A stretch of 64,000 bases of DNA from Thermoleophilum album. Lineage in GTDB: Bacteria > Actinomycetota > Thermoleophilia > Solirubrobacterales > Thermoleophilaceae. How positions within the stretch are numbered: the stretch's first letter is position 1; the number at the start of each line of letters is the position of its first letter. Below, piece by piece: positions 28,847 through 38,478 of this stretch. Made by a program: the position numbers and the translations under genes. The notes beneath the pieces are model-generated. The model had not been told where the DNA came from, did not search any database, and worked only from the letters and a program-made list of their open reading frames with translations. The DNA lies in the NCBI RefSeq assembly GCF_028867705.1, contig NZ_CP066171.1, positions 558,001 through 622,000 of the forward strand, in the 5' to 3' direction.

Positions 28847-29292
28847 CTAGCGCGTGACGAGCTTCACGCTCGTGAACTCGAACCCGTCCGGGCCGAGCCG
28901 GCCTTCGGCCTCCCGCACTGCCGCGCCTGCGCGCAGGGCAGAGGGCGAGCAGCGGTCGCTCGACTCGTCGTCCGAAGATGCCTGTACCTCGGCTTTACCG
29001 TTCGTGTCGTCACTCCGGTGGAGTCGGACACCAGACCCTCGACGGTCTTTCCCCGCGCGAGCCGGATCGTGAGCACGTTTCCATCGATGGAGACGATGCG
29101 GCCGGCCAACTCCTGGCCGTCCTTGACGCCATCGTTGTCGGTGTCCGAATCGGCAGGATCGTTGCCGGCGCGGTCCTCGGCGGGCTTGTTCAGGCCGTCG
29201 TGGTCGTCACTCTCGCGCCCGCCCGCAACGCCGTCGCGGTCGCGATCGCGCGGCTTCGCGCTCGCGCTTGCGGTTCCGAAAACCGCGAACAC
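28847..29292 (-). pseudogene. Frameshifted secreted Asp-rich / DUF5666-like protein
   Basis: From GTG 29292 the frame reads a short hydrophobic start (VFAVFGTASASA), then an Asp-rich calcium-loop-like stretch (DPADSDTDNDGVKDGQE), then GRIVSIDGNVLTIRL and GKTVEGLVSD, a beta-barrel pattern like DUF5666. At about 29005-29015 the sensible sequence jumps to another frame, continuing DDTNGKAEVQASSDDESSD and GAAVREAEGRLGPDGFEFT to a TAG at 28847-28849. The change equals a net loss of one base or gain of two. The signal peptide is also incomplete, merging with the sigma remnant upstream. Pseudogene likely; sequencing error would explain only the shift. Confidence 0.6.
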
Positions 29293-29700
29293 GAGCGACG
29301 ATGGCGCTGTACGACGCGCCCTTGAGTGCGCGCATCGCTAACGCCTGCCGCTGGCGCGGCGGCAGCTGTGCGCTGCCGGACACGAGCGCTCGTACTCGCT
29401 CGCGTGCGATCACCTCTTCCCCGGCTCTGCGCCCGGTGCGAGGAGCGATCGTGCGAGCCTCGCGCGCGGGTGGTGCGGACGCACGCCGCGCTCAAGCGCC
29501 TAGCAGGCACGCGTAAGCGTCTCTTGGCAGACGTCCTCCGCTAGGTCGGGACCGCAGATTCCACGACATACGCCGAGCACGAAGGCGCGTTCCGCGGCCA
29601 GCCAGCCGTCCGCGCGACTGTCTCCGTTCTCCGCCCCACGACCGCCCCTAAGTGCGCGATCGAACGCTCCCGCCGCGCCCTTGAACGGCAGCGCCGACCG
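29283..29700 (-). pseudogene. ECF-type sigma factor remnant
   Basis: One frame gives region 2: AERAFVLGVCRGICGPDLA then EDVCQETLTRAC, matching the helix ending in DVVQEVFLRAW of ECF factors, with an in-frame TAG at 29500-29502 where a Trp or other residue is expected. After the TAG it continues ALERG. Region 4 lies in a different frame: SGSAQLPPRQRQALAMRALK then GASYSAIVARV, matching the LPPRQREAL...SYxEIA pattern, and the recognition helix that should follow is lost. No valid start codon is evident. So the gene has at least one nonsense and one frameshift lesion and a lost 3' end. Confidence 0.65.
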
Positions 29701-29726
29701 CCGAGAGCAAGGCCGCGCCGGTGTCG

Positions 29727-30029
29727 TCAGGCGCGATCGGCGCTACTACGCGGGTGCTCGCGCGCCCAGCGCTCGATCTCGCGCGAACCGGTGATCACAT
29801 CACCGTCGTCGGTGACGAGCACCGGTACCCATTGCTGTCCCGTCAGCTCGCGGACCTCGCGGCGACCGCGCGTGAAGTTGAGGAAGCTGGGCAGGAACCC
29901 GAGGCCGTAAGCCTTGACGACCTCGGGTTCGTAGCCCGCCTCGCGCAGCGCGTGGTAGGCCCGTCCGCACGGGTGGCCGCCCGGTCGCGGGCCGGGCCGC
30001 CACGTGCCCCAACAGACGTACAGCTTCAT
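29727..30029 (-). CDS. Glutaredoxin/GST N-terminal-like thioredoxin-fold protein
   Basis: 100 residues: MKLYVCWGTW, then PGGHPCGRAYHALREAGYEP with a single Cys in the position of the redox motif, VVKAYGLGFLP, and WVPVLVTDDGDVITGSREIE, where the cis-Pro and GS pair are the usual thiol-binding features. This resembles stand-alone GST N-terminal-domain proteins of actinobacteria. Electron donor unknown (mycothiol is possible). It follows the SDR gene by 30 bases on the same strand and is probably co-transcribed. Confidence 0.75.
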   Translation of the reverse strand: MKLYVCWGTWRPGPRPGGHPCGRAYHALREAGYEPEVVKAYGLGFLPSFLNFTRGRREVRELTGQQWVPVLVTDDGDVITGSREIERWAREHPRSSADRA

Positions 30030-30059
30030 CGCCGTAGCGCCCCGTTCACGAACCCGCGC

Positions 30060-30992
30060 TCACGAGCGCGCCTCGCTTTTCTGCTTCGCGTGCTCGCTTT
30101 CCGGCAGACGCACACCCGTACCCGCGGGCAGCGCAGCGCGATGCGACCGGGACGGCTCCGACGCCGCCGCGCGCCGCTCGTACTCCTGGCGACGGCCGAT
30201 CGCGTCGAGCAGCAGACGATCGGTGCCGAAGAGCTTGGCGCTGAGCCGCTGCGCCCGCTCGGGTAGGAGCTGGATGAGCTTGCCGACGACTCCCACCGAG
30301 CGCGGTACGTGCACGTTGAAGCGCGGACGCTCGAGCGCAGAGACGATCTCAGCAGCCACATCATCGGGCTTGATCTTCTTGAAGCCGCGCGCGTCGCGGA
30401 TACCCTGGCCGAGCTCGGTGTCGACGACGATCGGCATAACGCAGCTGACCTGAAGGCCGTGCTCTTCGTACTCGAGCGCCAGCGCCTGGCTCAGCCCGAC
30501 CACCGCGTGCTTGGTGGCACAGTAGGTAGCGATCCCGGGGAACCCCGATTTGCCGGCCTGCGAAGCGATGTTCACGAGATGGCCGCCGCGCCCGCGATCG
30601 AGCACCCGGCGCACGAACAGCTTCGATCCGGTGAGCACGCCACGTAGGTTGATGTCGACCTGGCGATCCTCCGCCCCCTCGTCCTCCTCGTGGAAGCGGT
30701 TGACGTGCATGATCCCGGCGTTGTTGATGAGCACGTCGAGCTCGCCGAGATCGCGCTCGACATCGGAGAGGAAGCGCTCGAACGCAGCGCGATCGGTGAC
30801 GTCGACGTAGTAGGCGCGCGTCCCGCCACCGAGCTCCTCGGCGGTGCGGCGTGCGAGCTCGAGGTCGATGTCGCCGATCGCCACCCGTGCCCCGCGGCGC
30901 ACGAGCGCCCTCGCCGTCGCTTTGCCGATTCCCCGTGCGCCACCGGTGATCGCTACCACCTTGCCAGCGATCGGTTGCGTCGCCTTGGCCAT
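30060..30992 (-). CDS. Short-chain dehydrogenase/reductase
   Basis: Classical SDR of 310 residues: cofactor loop TGGARGIG at 16-23, Asp in GDIDLEL suggesting NAD(H) preference, NNAGIMH, Ser in LVNIASQAGKSG and the YCATKHAV catalytic Tyr/Lys. The C-terminal 60 residues after LLPERAQRLSAKLFG are longer than the minimal SDR and rich in charged residues. This branch often acts on lipids or alcohols; substrate not deducible. A purine-rich site (gaggggcga) precedes the ATG. Confidence 0.87.
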   Translation of the reverse strand: MAKATQPIAGKVVAITGGARGIGKATARALVRRGARVAIGDIDLELARRTAEELGGGTRAYYVDVTDRAAFERFLSDVERDLGELDVLINNAGIMHVNRFHEEDEGAEDRQVDINLRGVLTGSKLFVRRVLDRGRGGHLVNIASQAGKSGFPGIATYCATKHAVVGLSQALALEYEEHGLQVSCVMPIVVDTELGQGIRDARGFKKIKPDDVAAEIVSALERPRFNVHVPRSVGVVGKLIQLLPERAQRLSAKLFGTDRLLLDAIGRRQEYERRAAASEPSRSHRAALPAGTGVRLPESEHAKQKSEARS

Positions 30993-31145
30993 CTCGCCCC
31001 TCCTCGTTGCTCCTTACGCCACGTCAAATGGCTAAGCAGATTGTGCACGCCGCCGAGCCGTTTTGCTGTACAGCCAACCAGCCACGGTCACCTGGCAGCG
31101 AACGGTCGTGTGGTTTCGCGTGCCCAAACCGCGATCGGGTTCGGA

Positions 31146-31151
31146 TAGCGT
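31146..31151 (+). promoter_or_regulatory. -10-like box (TAGCGT) before the RibD-like gene
   Basis: TAGCGT ends eight bases before GTG 31160 with no ribosome binding site, supporting that GTG as the start. Confidence 0.4.
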
Positions 31152-31159
31152 GCGGCGAC

Positions 31160-31897
31160 GTGGCAACCGAGTTCCTCTATCCGGTTCGGCGCAGCGGCGA
31201 GTTGGAAGAGCTCGCGAACGCGGTCCGACCGTGGGAGCTCGCGCCACGCGAGCGGCCGTGGCTCGGTCTCAACATGGTCGCAAGCGTCGACGGCAAAGCC
31301 ACCCTCGGCGGCCTTTCGGGCGGGCTTTCGAGCGACGCCGACCGCGAGCTTTTTCACCTTTTGCGCACGCGCGTCGACGCGGTGATGGTCGGCGCCGGCA
31401 CCTTGCGCGCCGAGCGCTACGGGCGGCTCATAAAAAGCGACGAGCTGCGCGCCCGCCGCGAGCGCGAGGGGCTCGATCCCGACCCGTGGGCGGTGGTCGT
31501 ATCGGCACGGCTCGACATTCCCCACGACCTACCGCTGCTGCACACCCCGGGGCAGCGCGTGATCGTGGCTACGGCCAGCGAGCGCGAGCTCCCTTCCTGC
31601 CCCGCCGACGTCGAGTACCTGCGCGTCGGTGACGACCTGCCGCTGCTCTGCGCCCACCTGCGCGAGCGCTACGGAATCCGCGCGGTGCTCTGCGAGGGCG
31701 GGCCGACGCTCAACTCCTACCTGTTCGCGGCCGGCCTCGTCGACGAGCTGTTTGTGACCGTCAGCCCGCTCGTCGTCGGCGGCAGCGGGCTGACGATCGT
31801 CGCCGGGCGCGAGCTCGTCGCCGAGGTACAGCTCGAGCCGCTGGCGCTGGCGCTGGCCGACGGTGCCCTTCTTTCGCGCTGGCGCGTCGTGCGCTGA
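31160..31897 (+). CDS. Pyrimidine reductase / RibD C-terminal domain protein
   Basis: Dihydrofolate-reductase-fold enzyme of 245 residues, with LGLNMVASVDGKATLGGLSG, the RTRVDAVMVGAGTLRAERYG NADPH region, CEGGPTLNSYL and VSPLVVGG. Stand-alone RibD_C proteins may reduce the riboflavin intermediate or act on other substrates; no deaminase domain or other rib genes are present, so the pathway is open. The start is GTG 31160, downstream of a TAGCGT box; a longer frame from 31007 contains Cys-rich noise. Confidence 0.82.
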   Translation: MATEFLYPVRRSGELEELANAVRPWELAPRERPWLGLNMVASVDGKATLGGLSGGLSSDADRELFHLLRTRVDAVMVGAGTLRAERYGRLIKSDELRARREREGLDPDPWAVVVSARLDIPHDLPLLHTPGQRVIVATASERELPSCPADVEYLRVGDDLPLLCAHLRERYGIRAVLCEGGPTLNSYLFAAGLVDELFVTVSPLVVGGSGLTIVAGRELVAEVQLEPLALALADGALLSRWRVVR

Positions 31898-31916
31898 CCG
31901 GCGCCGGTCGCTACGG

Positions 31917-32504
31917 CTAGAGGTCGAAGACCCGTCCGTCGGGGCCGAGGTTGGCGACGAGCGTGCCGTCGACGCGCGACTCCTGGCCCCAGCACTGGTG
32001 GATGTGACCGCACACGCACAGGGGCGGGCGCTTGCTCTCGATCGCGCGCAGGATCGCGCGACTGCCGAGACCGTCGTCGCAGTGGCCGTAAGGCGGCGAG
32101 TGGACGACGAGAACCGCGCCCTCAGGCATCGCGGCGAGCAAGGCCTCGGCCTCCTGCTCGGAGAGGTCGTGGCTCCAATCCCACGGCGTCTCGGGGATCC
32201 CGCCGCCGAGGCCGAAGAACACCCGCCCCGCGAGCTCCACCTGCTCGCCGTGGAGGACGTGAGCGTGCGGCCACTCGGCGCACGCTGCTCGCAGCGCTTG
32301 GTCGGTCTCGTTGTTGCCGGGAACGAGCACCGTCGGCGTCTCGATCGCGGCCAGCGCAGCGATCGTCTCCTCGAGGCCGCGGTGGACGCGAGCGAAATCG
32401 CCGGCGCCGACGACCACGTCGACCTCGCGCGCCCGCTCGACGAGCCGTCGCGCACGGTCGGTGTCGCAGTGGATGTCGCTGAAGGCGAGAATCCGCACGT
32501 CCAC
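31917..32504 (-). CDS. Metallophosphoesterase (calcineurin-like)
   Basis: 195 residues with the dimetal signature in order: FSDIHCD, GAGDFARV, PGNNETD, VVHSPPYGHCD and CGHIHQCWG. Small single-domain members hydrolyse phosphodiesters or cyclic nucleotides; the substrate here is unknown. It converges on the RibD-like gene 20 bases away and is divergent from ftsE. No signal peptide, so cytoplasmic. Confidence 0.87.
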   Translation of the reverse strand: MDVRILAFSDIHCDTDRARRLVERAREVDVVVGAGDFARVHRGLEETIAALAAIETPTVLVPGNNETDQALRAACAEWPHAHVLHGEQVELAGRVFFGLGGGIPETPWDWSHDLSEQEAEALLAAMPEGAVLVVHSPPYGHCDDGLGSRAILRAIESKRPPLCVCGHIHQCWGQESRVDGTLVANLGPDGRVFDL

Positions 32505-32668
32505 GCGATCCTAGCCGCCGCGCCCCGGCTCGCTCCCGCCTGGCGCGGTGGGGGAGACGTTGCAGGGCGCGCAAGCACGGTTGCAGAACGGGTCGAGCGG
32601 CGCGCGGTGCGGTAACGGTTGGCGGCCGTGGCCACCGTTAGCACCGTTCGCCGTGTGTCGCGTTCGCG

Positions 32669-32674
32669 TACGCT
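32669..32674 (+). promoter_or_regulatory. -10-like box (TACGCT) before ftsE
   Basis: TACGCT ends seven bases before ATG 32682 with no ribosome binding site, consistent with a leaderless ftsE transcript. Confidence 0.45.
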
Positions 32675-32681
32675 CGCTGCG

Positions 32682-33490
<809 letters not shown>

Positions 33491-33494
<4 letters not shown>

Positions 33495-34396
33495 GTTTTG
33501 GCTTCTTCCTGCAAGAGGCGCTTCGCAGCCTGGCGCGCACACGCGCGCCGGCGCTGGCGGCGGCGCTGACCGTGCTCTTGACGACGCTCGTGCTCGGCGT
33601 GTTCATCCCGGTCGTACAGGCCACCACGGGAACGGCGAACGAGGTGCGGGGACGGATCGTCGTCGACGTCTACCTCGAGGACGCCATCACGGCCGCCGAC
33701 CGCGAGGCGGTGCGCCGCGCGATCGCCCGCACCCCCAACGTCAAGTCGGTCACCTACATCTCAAAAGACGAGGCGCTGAGGATCGCCGAGCGGCGCAACC
33801 CCGACGCGTTCCGCGAAGGCGTCAAGCTGCTCGGTCGCAACCCGCTGCCGGCCTCGTTCCGCGTCGTCCCCCGCGACCCCGGGCGCGTCGGCGAGCTCGT
33901 CGACCGTCTCGCCCCGCGCGACGCCCGCGGCGTGCGCAAGCCCGACCTGCCCGGCGTGCAAGAGGTGCGCAACCGCGAAGACGACACCGAGCGCATCCTC
34001 ACCGCCACCTCGGTAGTGAAGGCGGCAACGGGTCTTTTGGCGGCACTCCTCGCCTTCGCCGCTGTCGCTCTGGTGGCGAACACGATCCGGCTGTCGATCT
34101 TCGCGCGCCGGCGCGAGGTCGAGGTGATGCGGCTCGTCGGCGCCACGAACTGGTCGATCCGCTGGCCGTTCGTGATCGAGGGGGTGATCGTCGGGCTTGT
34201 CGGGGCGCTCGCCGCCGTGGCGCTCCTCTTCGTGACCAAACAGGCGGTGCTCGACCCGCTCGCCGACCGCTTCGCGCTGATCGCAGCCCCGCAGACGATG
34301 CCGTTCCCGGCGCTAGCGGCGCTGCTGTTGCTGGCCGCCGCCGCGGTATCGGCGGCCGGAAGCGCCCTCACCTTGCGCCGCTTCCTGCGCGTCTAG
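33491..34396 (+). CDS. ftsX: Cell division protein FtsX
   Basis: Membrane partner of FtsE, 301 residues. One membrane span at 25-45, then an outside domain with [16 protein letters not shown] and YISKDEALR, then three spans. The conserved [24 protein letters not shown] loop and the [13 protein letters not shown] span identify FtsX. GTG 33491 overlaps the ftsE stop. A repeated 21-base element spans its stop codon and a GC-rich hairpin follows. The usual extracellular coiled-coil/M23 hydrolase partner gene is not found directly after it. Confidence 0.94.
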
Positions 34397-34437
34397 CGAA
34401 CGTCGCTCGTCGCGTGGCGTCTAGCGGACGTCGCTCG
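34389..34437 (+). repeat. Two near-identical 21-base direct repeats at the ftsX 3' end
   Basis: Copies at 34389-34409 and 34417-34437 differ by one base (gcgtctagcg, A or G, acgtcgctcg). The first contains the ftsX stop codon. Period 28 bases; probably a small tandem duplication. Confidence 0.7.
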
Positions 34438-34439
34438 CT

Positions 34440-34460
34440 CCGCGGCGGCGGGCGCCGCGG
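34440..34460 (+). terminator. GC hairpin downstream of ftsX
   Basis: A perfect eight-base inverted repeat (34440-34447 with 34453-34460, loop of five) with no T-run. It may end or attenuate ftsEX transcripts. The rest of 34461-34642 shows no convincing gene. Confidence 0.45.
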
Positions 34461-34642
34461 GGGCAGTCCAACCGCCAGCGCGGCGAGGCGGGTCGCGCGC
34501 GAGCGCAGAAGCCATCGCCGTCGTCCGTCTGCCCGACTGCGTCGAGGCGCCCCCACCCGACGGCGCGCGCGGCTGCTCGACCGGCGCGTGGCCGCGCGCT
34601 CACGCTCGCGCGGGCCGGCCCGGCGATCTGCTAAACAGCCCC

Positions 34643-34744
34643 ATGTGGATTTCGGCGTGCGCAGGGGGAGGCGGCTCTTTCCGTCGGCTGTGTCCGCGTT
34701 GCCGTGCAACGCAGCGATCGGTTCGCGCCTCGGCCTGTGAGTAG
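34643..34744 (+). CDS. Possible 33-residue leader ORF before the S41 protease
   Basis: ATG 34643 to TAG 34742, ending six bases before the protease GTG. The peptide begins MWISACAGGG and contains CPRC. Upstream is TGCTAAACAG, which could be a -10 element for a leaderless start. No homologue is known to me; chance remains likely. Confidence 0.2.
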   Translation: MWISACAGGGGSFRRLCPRCRATQRSVRASACE

Positions 34745-34750
34745 CGGGGC

Positions 34751-35935
34751 GTGAGGCGGCGACGGCGCACGACCTCCCTGGCCGCGCTCTTGGCGCTCGG
34801 CGTGGTCGCGCTCGTGTGCGGGATCTGGCTCGGCGGGCACCCGGAAACACTGCCCGGTCCCGTGCGCGACACCCTGGTGCGCGACGACCGTGCGCTGCAA
34901 GCCGAGATCGTCGACAAGGTGCTCGACCACTACTACCGGCCGGTGTCGCGAGCGCGGCTCGAGCGCGGCGCGCTCGACGGGATCGTGCGAGCGTTGCGCG
35001 ATCCCTACTCGCACTACTTCTCGCCGGACGAGGCGCGGCGACTGCGGGAATCGGTTGCTGGGCGCTTCCAAGGGGTCGGGATGAGCGTTCTGCGCGATCG
35101 CCGTGGTCTCCGCGTGATCCGTGTCTTCCCCGGGTCGCCCGCCGCCCGTGGCGGCGTCCGGGCGGGCGACGTCGTGACGGCGGTCAACGGCCGCAGCATC
35201 GCCGGGCTCAGCGCCGAGCGCGCCACCGCCCTCATCAAGGGGCCGGCCGGGACGCGCGTGCGGCTCACGGTGGAGCGTGCGGGGTCGGGGCGGCGCACCC
35301 TCACGCTGGTGCGCCGCGAGATCCGCGTCCCGCTCGTCGAAGCGAAACTGGAGCGGGCCGGCGGGGTGCCGGTAGGGGTGGTGGAGCTGGCGGCGTTCAG
35401 CGACGGTGCCCACGGCCAGGTGGCGCGTGCCGTGCGGAGGCTCGCCGCCCGCGGGGCGCGCGCTTGGGTGCTCGATCTGCGCGGTAACGGCGGCGGCCTG
35501 CTGAACGAGGCGGTGTTGGTGGCGAGCGTTTTTCTGCGCGACGGCGAGGTCGTAAGCGTCAAGGGCCGTGCCGAGCCCGAGCGCAAGCGCAACGTCACTG
35601 GCCGCCCGCTGGTGCCGTCGGCGCCGCTGGTAGTGCTCGTCGACCGCGGCAGCGCGAGCGCTTCCGAGATCGTCGCCGGCGCTCTGCGCGCCCGCGACCG
35701 CGCCCGCCTCGTCGGCACGCGCACGTTCGGGAAGGGACTCGTCCAGGAGCTCTTCCCGCTCTCCAACGGCGGCATCCTCGACCTGACCGTCGCCTACTAC
35801 GAGCTGCCCGACGGTCGTCGCATCGGGCACGGCGGGCTGCGGCCCGACGTCGCCGCTCGCGACGACCCGCGCACCGGAGCTGACGAGGCGCTGGCGCGGG
35901 CAGCGGCGCTCGTCGCCCGACAGGTCGCGCGGTGA
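34751..35935 (+). CDS. C-terminal processing peptidase, S41 family (CtpA-like)
   Basis: Serine protease of 394 residues. A single N-terminal membrane segment (residues 8-27) exports it. Then come an N-terminal helical domain with ALDGIVRALRDPYSHYFSP, a PDZ domain (GVGMSVLRDRRGLRVIRVFP, PAARGGVRAGDVVTAVNG), and the S41 core with LDLRGNGGGLLNEAV, the nucleophile in DRGSASASEIVAGAL and the catalytic Lys in GTRTFGKGLVQ. Such proteases control peptidoglycan hydrolases; location after ftsEX fits that. GTG start; its stop overlaps rnr (GTGA). Confidence 0.92.
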   Translation: MRRRRRTTSLAALLALGVVALVCGIWLGGHPETLPGPVRDTLVRDDRALQAEIVDKVLDHYYRPVSRARLERGALDGIVRALRDPYSHYFSPDEARRLRESVAGRFQGVGMSVLRDRRGLRVIRVFPGSPAARGGVRAGDVVTAVNGRSIAGLSAERATALIKGPAGTRVRLTVERAGSGRRTLTLVRREIRVPLVEAKLERAGGVPVGVVELAAFSDGAHGQVARAVRRLAARGARAWVLDLRGNGGGLLNEAVLVASVFLRDGEVVSVKGRAEPERKRNVTGRPLVPSAPLVVLVDRGSASASEIVAGALRARDRARLVGTRTFGKGLVQELFPLSNGGILDLTVAYYELPDGRRIGHGGLRPDVAARDDPRTGADEALARAAALVARQVAR

Positions 35936-37899
35936 AGGGGCGCCGCCGAGCGGGCAAAGCGGGCGGCCGCAGCCGTCGGGCCGCGCCGCGTCCGCGACGC
36001 AGCCAGGGCTCAGGCCGGGGCCGGGCCGGGGCTCAGGAAGCTCCCCCCGACGGTATGCGCCCGGGCGGTCGGCGAGCCGACACACCCCGCGTCGGCCACC
36101 GCCGCGGCGACGGGCGCCGCGGCGACGCCGGGACGGCCGCACGCGGCAGCGCCCGCGGACGCGACCGCCCGTTCGTCGGTGTGGTCAGGCGACGCGGCCG
36201 CTTTCTCGTGCTCGAGCCTTTGTTCGAACGCAGCCCAAGCGCGCTGATCGCGCCCGGCGGCCGGGTGCGCGCCAGCGAGGACGAGCTCGTCGCGGCGGTC
36301 CCGACCGCCAAAGGTCTGCGTCCGGTGCGGCGCATCGGGCGTCCCGACGTCGCCCGCGACGTCGTCGAGGCGCTGCTCGTTGAGCGCGGTCTCGCCCGCC
36401 GCTACCCGCGCGCCGCGGAACGCGAGGCAAGGGCGGTGGCGAACGACCCGCCCGACGGCGCTGCTGCTCGCGTCGACCTGCGCGACCTGCCGACTTTCAC
36501 GATCGACCCGACCGAGGCCAAAGATTTCGACGACGCGATCTCGGCGCGCGTCGAGAACGACGGCACGGTGCGGGTGTGGGTGCACGTCGCCGATGTCACG
36601 GCCTTCGTGCGCCCGGGCACGAGCCTTGACGCCGAGGCGCGCGAACGAGCGACGTCGGTCTACGCGCCCGGCACCGTCGAGCCGATGCTGCCGCACGCCC
36701 TCTCCTCGGACGCCTGCAGCTTGCGGCCGGGAGTCGACCGGCTCGCGGTGACCGTCGAGATGGTCGTCGACGGCGCCCAGGTGCGCAAGGTGCGCTTCGT
36801 GCGCTCGCTGATCCGCTCCGATGCGCGCCTCACCTACGACCAGGTCGATCGCATCTTCGCCGGCCGCGAGCGCGCCGAGGAACCCTGGGCGCAAGCGCTT
36901 GCCGCGGCACGACGTGTGGCGCGCGCGCTGCGCGAGCGGCGGCGGCGCCGCGGCAGTCTCGAGATCGACTCCTCGGAACCGCGTTTCAACTTCGCCGCCG
37001 ACGGTCGTGTCGACGCCGTGCACCGCGAGCGCCAGACCGAGTCCCACTGGCTGATAGAGCAGCTGATGGTGCTCGCGAACGAACAGGTCGCGGCCTACCT
37101 CGAGGACCATCGAGTGCCGACGATCTACCGCGTGCACGAGCGTCCCGACCCGGACTCGATCGAGCGCCTCGTCGAGCAGCTCGCGAGCCTCGACGTGCCG
37201 ACGCCGCCGCTGCCCGACAAGCTCAGCCCCCAGCAGGCAGAGGCAGCCGCCGGAGCGATCTCGCGGCGGGTGGCGAGCTATGCGCGGCGCGCCGGCCGCG
37301 GCCGCGAGGCTTTCCCGGGGCTGGTTTTGCGGGCGCTCAAGCAGGCGGTCTACTCGCCCCGCAACGTCGGTCACTCGGGGCTTGCCAGCGCCCGCTACTG
37401 CCACTTCACGTCGCCAATCCGGCGCTACCCCGACATCGTCGTTCACCGTGCGCTGCTTCAGGCGCTGGGGCTCGACAACGCCGCTCACCCCGCCAGCGAA
37501 CTGCACGATCTGGCCGTGCACTGCTCGGCCCGCGAGCGCGAGGCGATGGAGATCGAGCGCGACGCCGACGACATCTGCCTCGCCTTCAGGCTGGAAGAGC
37601 TGGTGCGCGAGGAGTGGGCGCGGCCGGGCACGCGCGGCGGCCACGGCCCGCGCTTCACCGGCGAGGTGGTGGGTCTTATCGAGCGCGGTGCGTTCGTGCG
37701 TTTCGGCGATGAGGGGTTCGACGGGCTGCTGCCGGTGCGGCGACTCCCGGGCTGGTACCAGCTCAACGAGCTTTCCACCGTGCTGCTCGGCTCCGGCGCG
37801 GGCGCGCGGGCGCTGCGTCTCGGCGACGTCGTCGAGGTCGAGGTCGAGCGCGTCGACCCGCCGCGCGGCCACGTCGACCTGTTGCCCGGTTGGGTGTAG
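35932..37899 (+). CDS. rnr: Ribonuclease R (RNB family 3'-5' exoribonuclease)
   Basis: Processive exoribonuclease that degrades structured RNA and, with tmRNA-SmpB, faulty mRNAs. The 655 residues are shorter than the 813 of E. coli: the N-terminus is about 80 residues of Arg/Gly-rich sequence and one partial cold-shock domain. The RNB core has the metal Asp cluster DPTEAKDFDDAIS near residue 195, HVADVTAFV, ESHWLIEQLMVLANEQVA and the CHFTSPIRRYPDIVVHR motif. A C-terminal S1 domain (FTGEVVGLIERGAFVRF) ends the protein. Adjacent to smpB and close to ssrA, so the trans-translation set is clustered. Confidence 0.93.
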   Translation: MKGRRRAGKAGGRSRRAAPRPRRSQGSGRGRAGAQEAPPDGMRPGGRRADTPRVGHRRGDGRRGDAGTAARGSARGRDRPFVGVVRRRGRFLVLEPLFERSPSALIAPGGRVRASEDELVAAVPTAKGLRPVRRIGRPDVARDVVEALLVERGLARRYPRAAEREARAVANDPPDGAAARVDLRDLPTFTIDPTEAKDFDDAISARVENDGTVRVWVHVADVTAFVRPGTSLDAEARERATSVYAPGTVEPMLPHALSSDACSLRPGVDRLAVTVEMVVDGAQVRKVRFVRSLIRSDARLTYDQVDRIFAGRERAEEPWAQALAAARRVARALRERRRRRGSLEIDSSEPRFNFAADGRVDAVHRERQTESHWLIEQLMVLANEQVAAYLEDHRVPTIYRVHERPDPDSIERLVEQLASLDVPTPPLPDKLSPQQAEAAAGAISRRVASYARRAGRGREAFPGLVLRALKQAVYSPRNVGHSGLASARYCHFTSPIRRYPDIVVHRALLQALGLDNAAHPASELHDLAVHCSAREREAMEIERDADDICLAFRLEELVREEWARPGTRGGHGPRFTGEVVGLIERGAFVRFGDEGFDGLLPVRRLPGWYQLNELSTVLLGSGAGARALRLGDVVEVEVERVDPPRGHVDLLPGWV

Positions 37900-37959
37900 T
37901 GCCGCGACGGCGCAGAGCGGCGGGGCAGGCCGCTACGTGCTATTTCCCGTGAGAAGACG

Positions 37960-38442
37960 ATGGCGAAGGGAGGGAAAAAGCGCAAGGCCGCTCCCGGCGA
38001 CGTGGCTACGAACCGCAAGGCCGGCCACCGCTACCACCTACTTGAGCGGATCGAGGCGGGGATCCAGCTGGCCGGCCCCGAGGTGAAGTCTTTGCGTGCC
38101 GGCAAGGTCCAGATCGCCGACGGCTGGGCGGAGGTTCGCGACGGCGAGGTCTGGCTGCACGGTGTCCACATCGCTCCCTACGGCCCTGCAGCGCGCGAGA
38201 ACCTCCCACCCGAGCGGCCGCGCAAGCTGCTCCTCCACCGCCGCGAGATCGAGCGCCTGCTCGGTCGCACGAGCGAGCGGGGGCTGACGCTAGTGCCTAC
38301 CCGCATCTACTTCAAGGGGCCGTGGGCGAAGGTGGAGCTGGCGCTCGCGCGCGGCAAGGAGCAGCGCGACCGCCGTCGCGAACTGAAAGAGCGCGACGCC
38401 CGCCGCGAGATCGAGCGCGCGCTGGCCGATCGCCGGCGCTGA
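37960..38442 (+). CDS. smpB: SsrA-binding protein SmpB
   Basis: Brings tmRNA to stalled ribosomes. The 160 residues match the family length: NRKAGHRYHLLERIEAGIQL, GPEVKSLRAGKVQIADGWAE, LHGVHIAPYG, RKLLLHRREIERL, VPTRIYFKGPWAKVELALARG, and a basic tail of about 30 residues that enters the mRNA channel. The ATG follows gaagacg. Its RNA partner ssrA is 1.7 kb downstream, beyond the HD-GYP gene. Confidence 0.96.
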   Translation: MAKGGKKRKAAPGDVATNRKAGHRYHLLERIEAGIQLAGPEVKSLRAGKVQIADGWAEVRDGEVWLHGVHIAPYGPAARENLPPERPRKLLLHRREIERLLGRTSERGLTLVPTRIYFKGPWAKVELALARGKEQRDRRRELKERDARREIERALADRRR

Positions 38443-38478
38443 CAGCGTTCGCGTCCGCGGCGCATCTAGCACAGCGAT

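Noticed and set aside
34461-34642. Remnant of an M23 or coiled-coil activator after ftsX
   Set aside because: No frame in this interval contains recognisable peptidase or coiled-coil sequence.
36010-37872. 620-codon open frame antisense to rnr
   Set aside because: Shadow of a GC-rich gene; sense strand encodes clear RNase R motifs. The same holds for long antisense frames over 3301-4590, 4763-6415 and 11321-12556.
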